64,000 bases of DNA from DAOPXV01 sp035352535. Its GTDB lineage: Bacteria; Muiribacteriota; UBA9980. The position numbers and the translations under genes were made by a program. The stretch spans positions 42,235 to 106,234 of the forward strand of contig CAZJFS010000002.1 of NCBI GenBank assembly GCA_964545075.1, given 5' to 3'. Positions 63,601-64,000 of this stretch are shown one piece after another. The notes beneath the pieces were generated by a model. That model was not told the DNA's origin. It did no database searches and saw only the letters and a program-made list of their open reading frames with translations. How positions within the stretch are numbered: position 1 is the first letter of the stretch; each line of letters begins with the position of its first letter.

Positions 63601-64000
63601 TTGTTGCAGGACCTTTTTAAGCCTTGACAGAGCCTCGTCAAACCTTGAACCCGCCATTTCCACGAGCGCGAGATAATAATTAGCGTCGACGTTATCCGGT
63701 TCGCGGGAAAGAACTTTTTTTAATTCACGCGCGGAGGTTTCGAAGTCCTTTTCGCCAAAATATATGAATCCGAGACGCTGATGAATAAGGGGCGAATCAG
63801 CATTAAGCGCCACGGCCTTCAAGTAGTTGCTTTTGGCCGCGACATAGTTTTCAATATGAAAGTAACATTCGGCTAGATAATTGAAGGCGCCGGAATCGCT
63901 TCCGTCAAGTTTCACGCACTGTTCAAAATCAGTTTTCGCCTTTTCATATAATCCCTGGTCGAAATTAACCATCCCCAGAAGAAGACGCGCCCTGCAGTTC
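60640..64000 (-). CDS. Giant TPR protein, N-terminal part outside the window
   Basis: At least 1120 residues, almost entirely TPR units (over 30), such as AEPLFDVGQIFYLKKSYPEAI-like 34-residue repeats. The reading frame is open to the window edge: the bases before the ATG at 63972 read NCRARLLLG in frame and continue a TPR, so the true start is further right, and 63972 is internal. The visible end is PPQQRPTSIWKKF. Such pure TPR proteins are interaction scaffolds; in this genome they recur. No signal or catalytic domain is visible. It converges with the flavodiiron gene at a shared terminator. Confidence 0.85.
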   Translation of the reverse strand, partial: NCRARLLLGMVNFDQGLYEKAKTDFEQCVKLDGSDSGAFNYLAECYFHIENYVAAKSNYLKAVALNADSPLIHQRLGFIYFGEKDFETSARELKKVLSREPDNVDANYYLALVEMAGSRFDEALSRLKKVLQQKSGSEVYAKVAECLFRTSKYEQAIEEAQRSIQKNPSNVGAFYFMGVSQKELKKYRDAEASFVKCFELDPKYYRAQLELGIIYSQENKALEAKTIFDTIEQNISEAEKPDFYYHKGQVLMRVGDMDNAIKMFYGAVEISRDFVKAFWELGEALVKAERWEEAVSAYERLLELDPKSAQLHYHLGVLYSAMAGEENQKKAMKHMHEYILREPEAAMGYYHLGKLYQTSFREAKAIEYYEKSLEYKPELIEVNLELGRLYRIIRKQEKAIPNLLKVIKKQPANVEALSEIAHATYERKMFEESIEWFQKVLSFNPKNAEALLKLAAIYSETQNYKEAARSYEKLLEVQSENHAIMFELAELNFRLGRFEEALEYSQKALTLAPNDKNYLNLKGKALAELGNSELAIETFESVLSVDPKNLSATLAMGYVKKASGSLDEALLYFRRAMDADPKMVEAYIELADIYKRREDLENAINLVEQAVAISSEDDDLLYTLGSYYKEAKYYEKALSTFQKVCMMNPTHAEALFDVGQIFYLKKSYPEAIAALKKASIINPNDPKNFSMLGEIYFKAERFEEARLELKKSLAINPEQAVATYHLGRISLNEKQYDEALAQLEKTISISASHIDALLDIARLYEETEKEPEAVKYYKRALEVQKGDARALVGLAGVYFKTGAYDDAVSIYRELRQRKVENIEDVLQKLSQCYFHKQMWYDVIETGNEILKINPKNIEVLFTIAEASEEGNNRSQAEHYLKKIIEYKKDSVEAHLKLGSLYQKQGDPDSAIIEFREVLNINPNRIDANIELGKLYKTRNLMTEAVEQFKKIVAMSPNNFDARLNLATTYFENSLYDDAKSEFEKIIAMMPKPPQPYFYLGMINEEKGLINDAISEYKAAISQKSDYIEAHFKLADLYIKKMMVDEAISHYKEVVRYDEKNVEAHFKLGQAYRDKGMMEESVAENIQVITHAPIDSHYAEKARQLIKPPQQRPTSIWKKF

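Noticed and set aside
63972..63974. ATG near 63972 as the real start of the giant TPR gene
   Set aside because: The frame stays open to the window end and the upstream codons continue a TPR unit.

Overview
The window looks like part of a scaffold assembled from an uncultured bacterium. It has two runs of exactly 100 N, at 18461-18560 and 26824-26923. About 45 protein genes are visible. I see no tRNA, intact rRNA, CRISPR array, insertion sequence or prophage. The cell is probably a Gram-negative (diderm) heterotroph: there is a TPR protein ending in an outer-membrane beta-barrel (53896-56637), an L,D-transpeptidase, a D,D-carboxypeptidase and many Sec-type signal peptides. A flavodiiron protein suggests an anaerobic or microaerophilic life. 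TPR proteins are very abundant. Style and gene content fit a candidate phylum (something like Riflebacteria or Wallbacteria), but this placement is a guess.

Layout. 1-4384: minus-strand genes for an S1-domain RNA-binding protein, a zinc-ribbon protein, a TPR protein and a small secreted protein. 4405-11133: a 2242-residue secreted M6 metalloprotease with a long Ig-like tail. 11247-17186: a six-gene MoxR/DUF58/VWA (Bat-type) operon with an inserted TPR/SurA-like gene. 17561-20927: a single-domain response regulator, a clostripain-like protein interrupted by a gap, and a VWA-like secreted protein. 20933-27055: a secreted protein, D,D-carboxypeptidase, a nucleotidyltransferase/phosphomannomutase-like fusion, and a Lys/Pro/Ala-rich secreted protein. 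27448-30343: YgjV/GNAT-like, ParB-like and spore-photoproduct-lyase-like radical SAM genes, which look like one operon. 30344-31155: an 812-base gene-free stretch with several RNA-like structures. 31156-36844: TPR anchor protein, NCS2-type permease, histidine kinase, small secreted protein. 37029-42509: a solitary nuoD, a HARE-HTH/Mrr-like protein, a PilN-like zinc-ribbon protein, L,D-transpeptidase and a PMT-family glycosyltransferase. 42622-50181: TPR protein, family 2 glycosyltransferase, a cysteine-rich triple-repeat protein, DAHP synthase, then hemB-hemL-HD hydrolase. 50233-53643: a two-gene sensor system. 53896-64000: TPR/beta-barrel protein, a tusA operon, a flavodiiron gene, and a giant TPR protein that runs off the end.

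Promoters are readable. Many intergenic regions carry a -35 element close to TTGACA, a 17-18 base spacer, and TATAAT, often with TGn just before the -10. This indicates a normal primary sigma factor.

The most unusual observations are: a 16S rRNA 5'-end-like segment of about 45 bases in the leader of the flavodiiron gene; a protein of three tandem cysteine-rich repeats with six CC-x2-C-x5-C motifs; a series of enzyme-like proteins that have lost catalytic residues (the phosphomannomutase domain, the clostripain-like protein, the SPL-like protein, the Mrr-like protein); and a 55-base duplication flanking the second gap, which shows that this gap is probably an assembly artefact.
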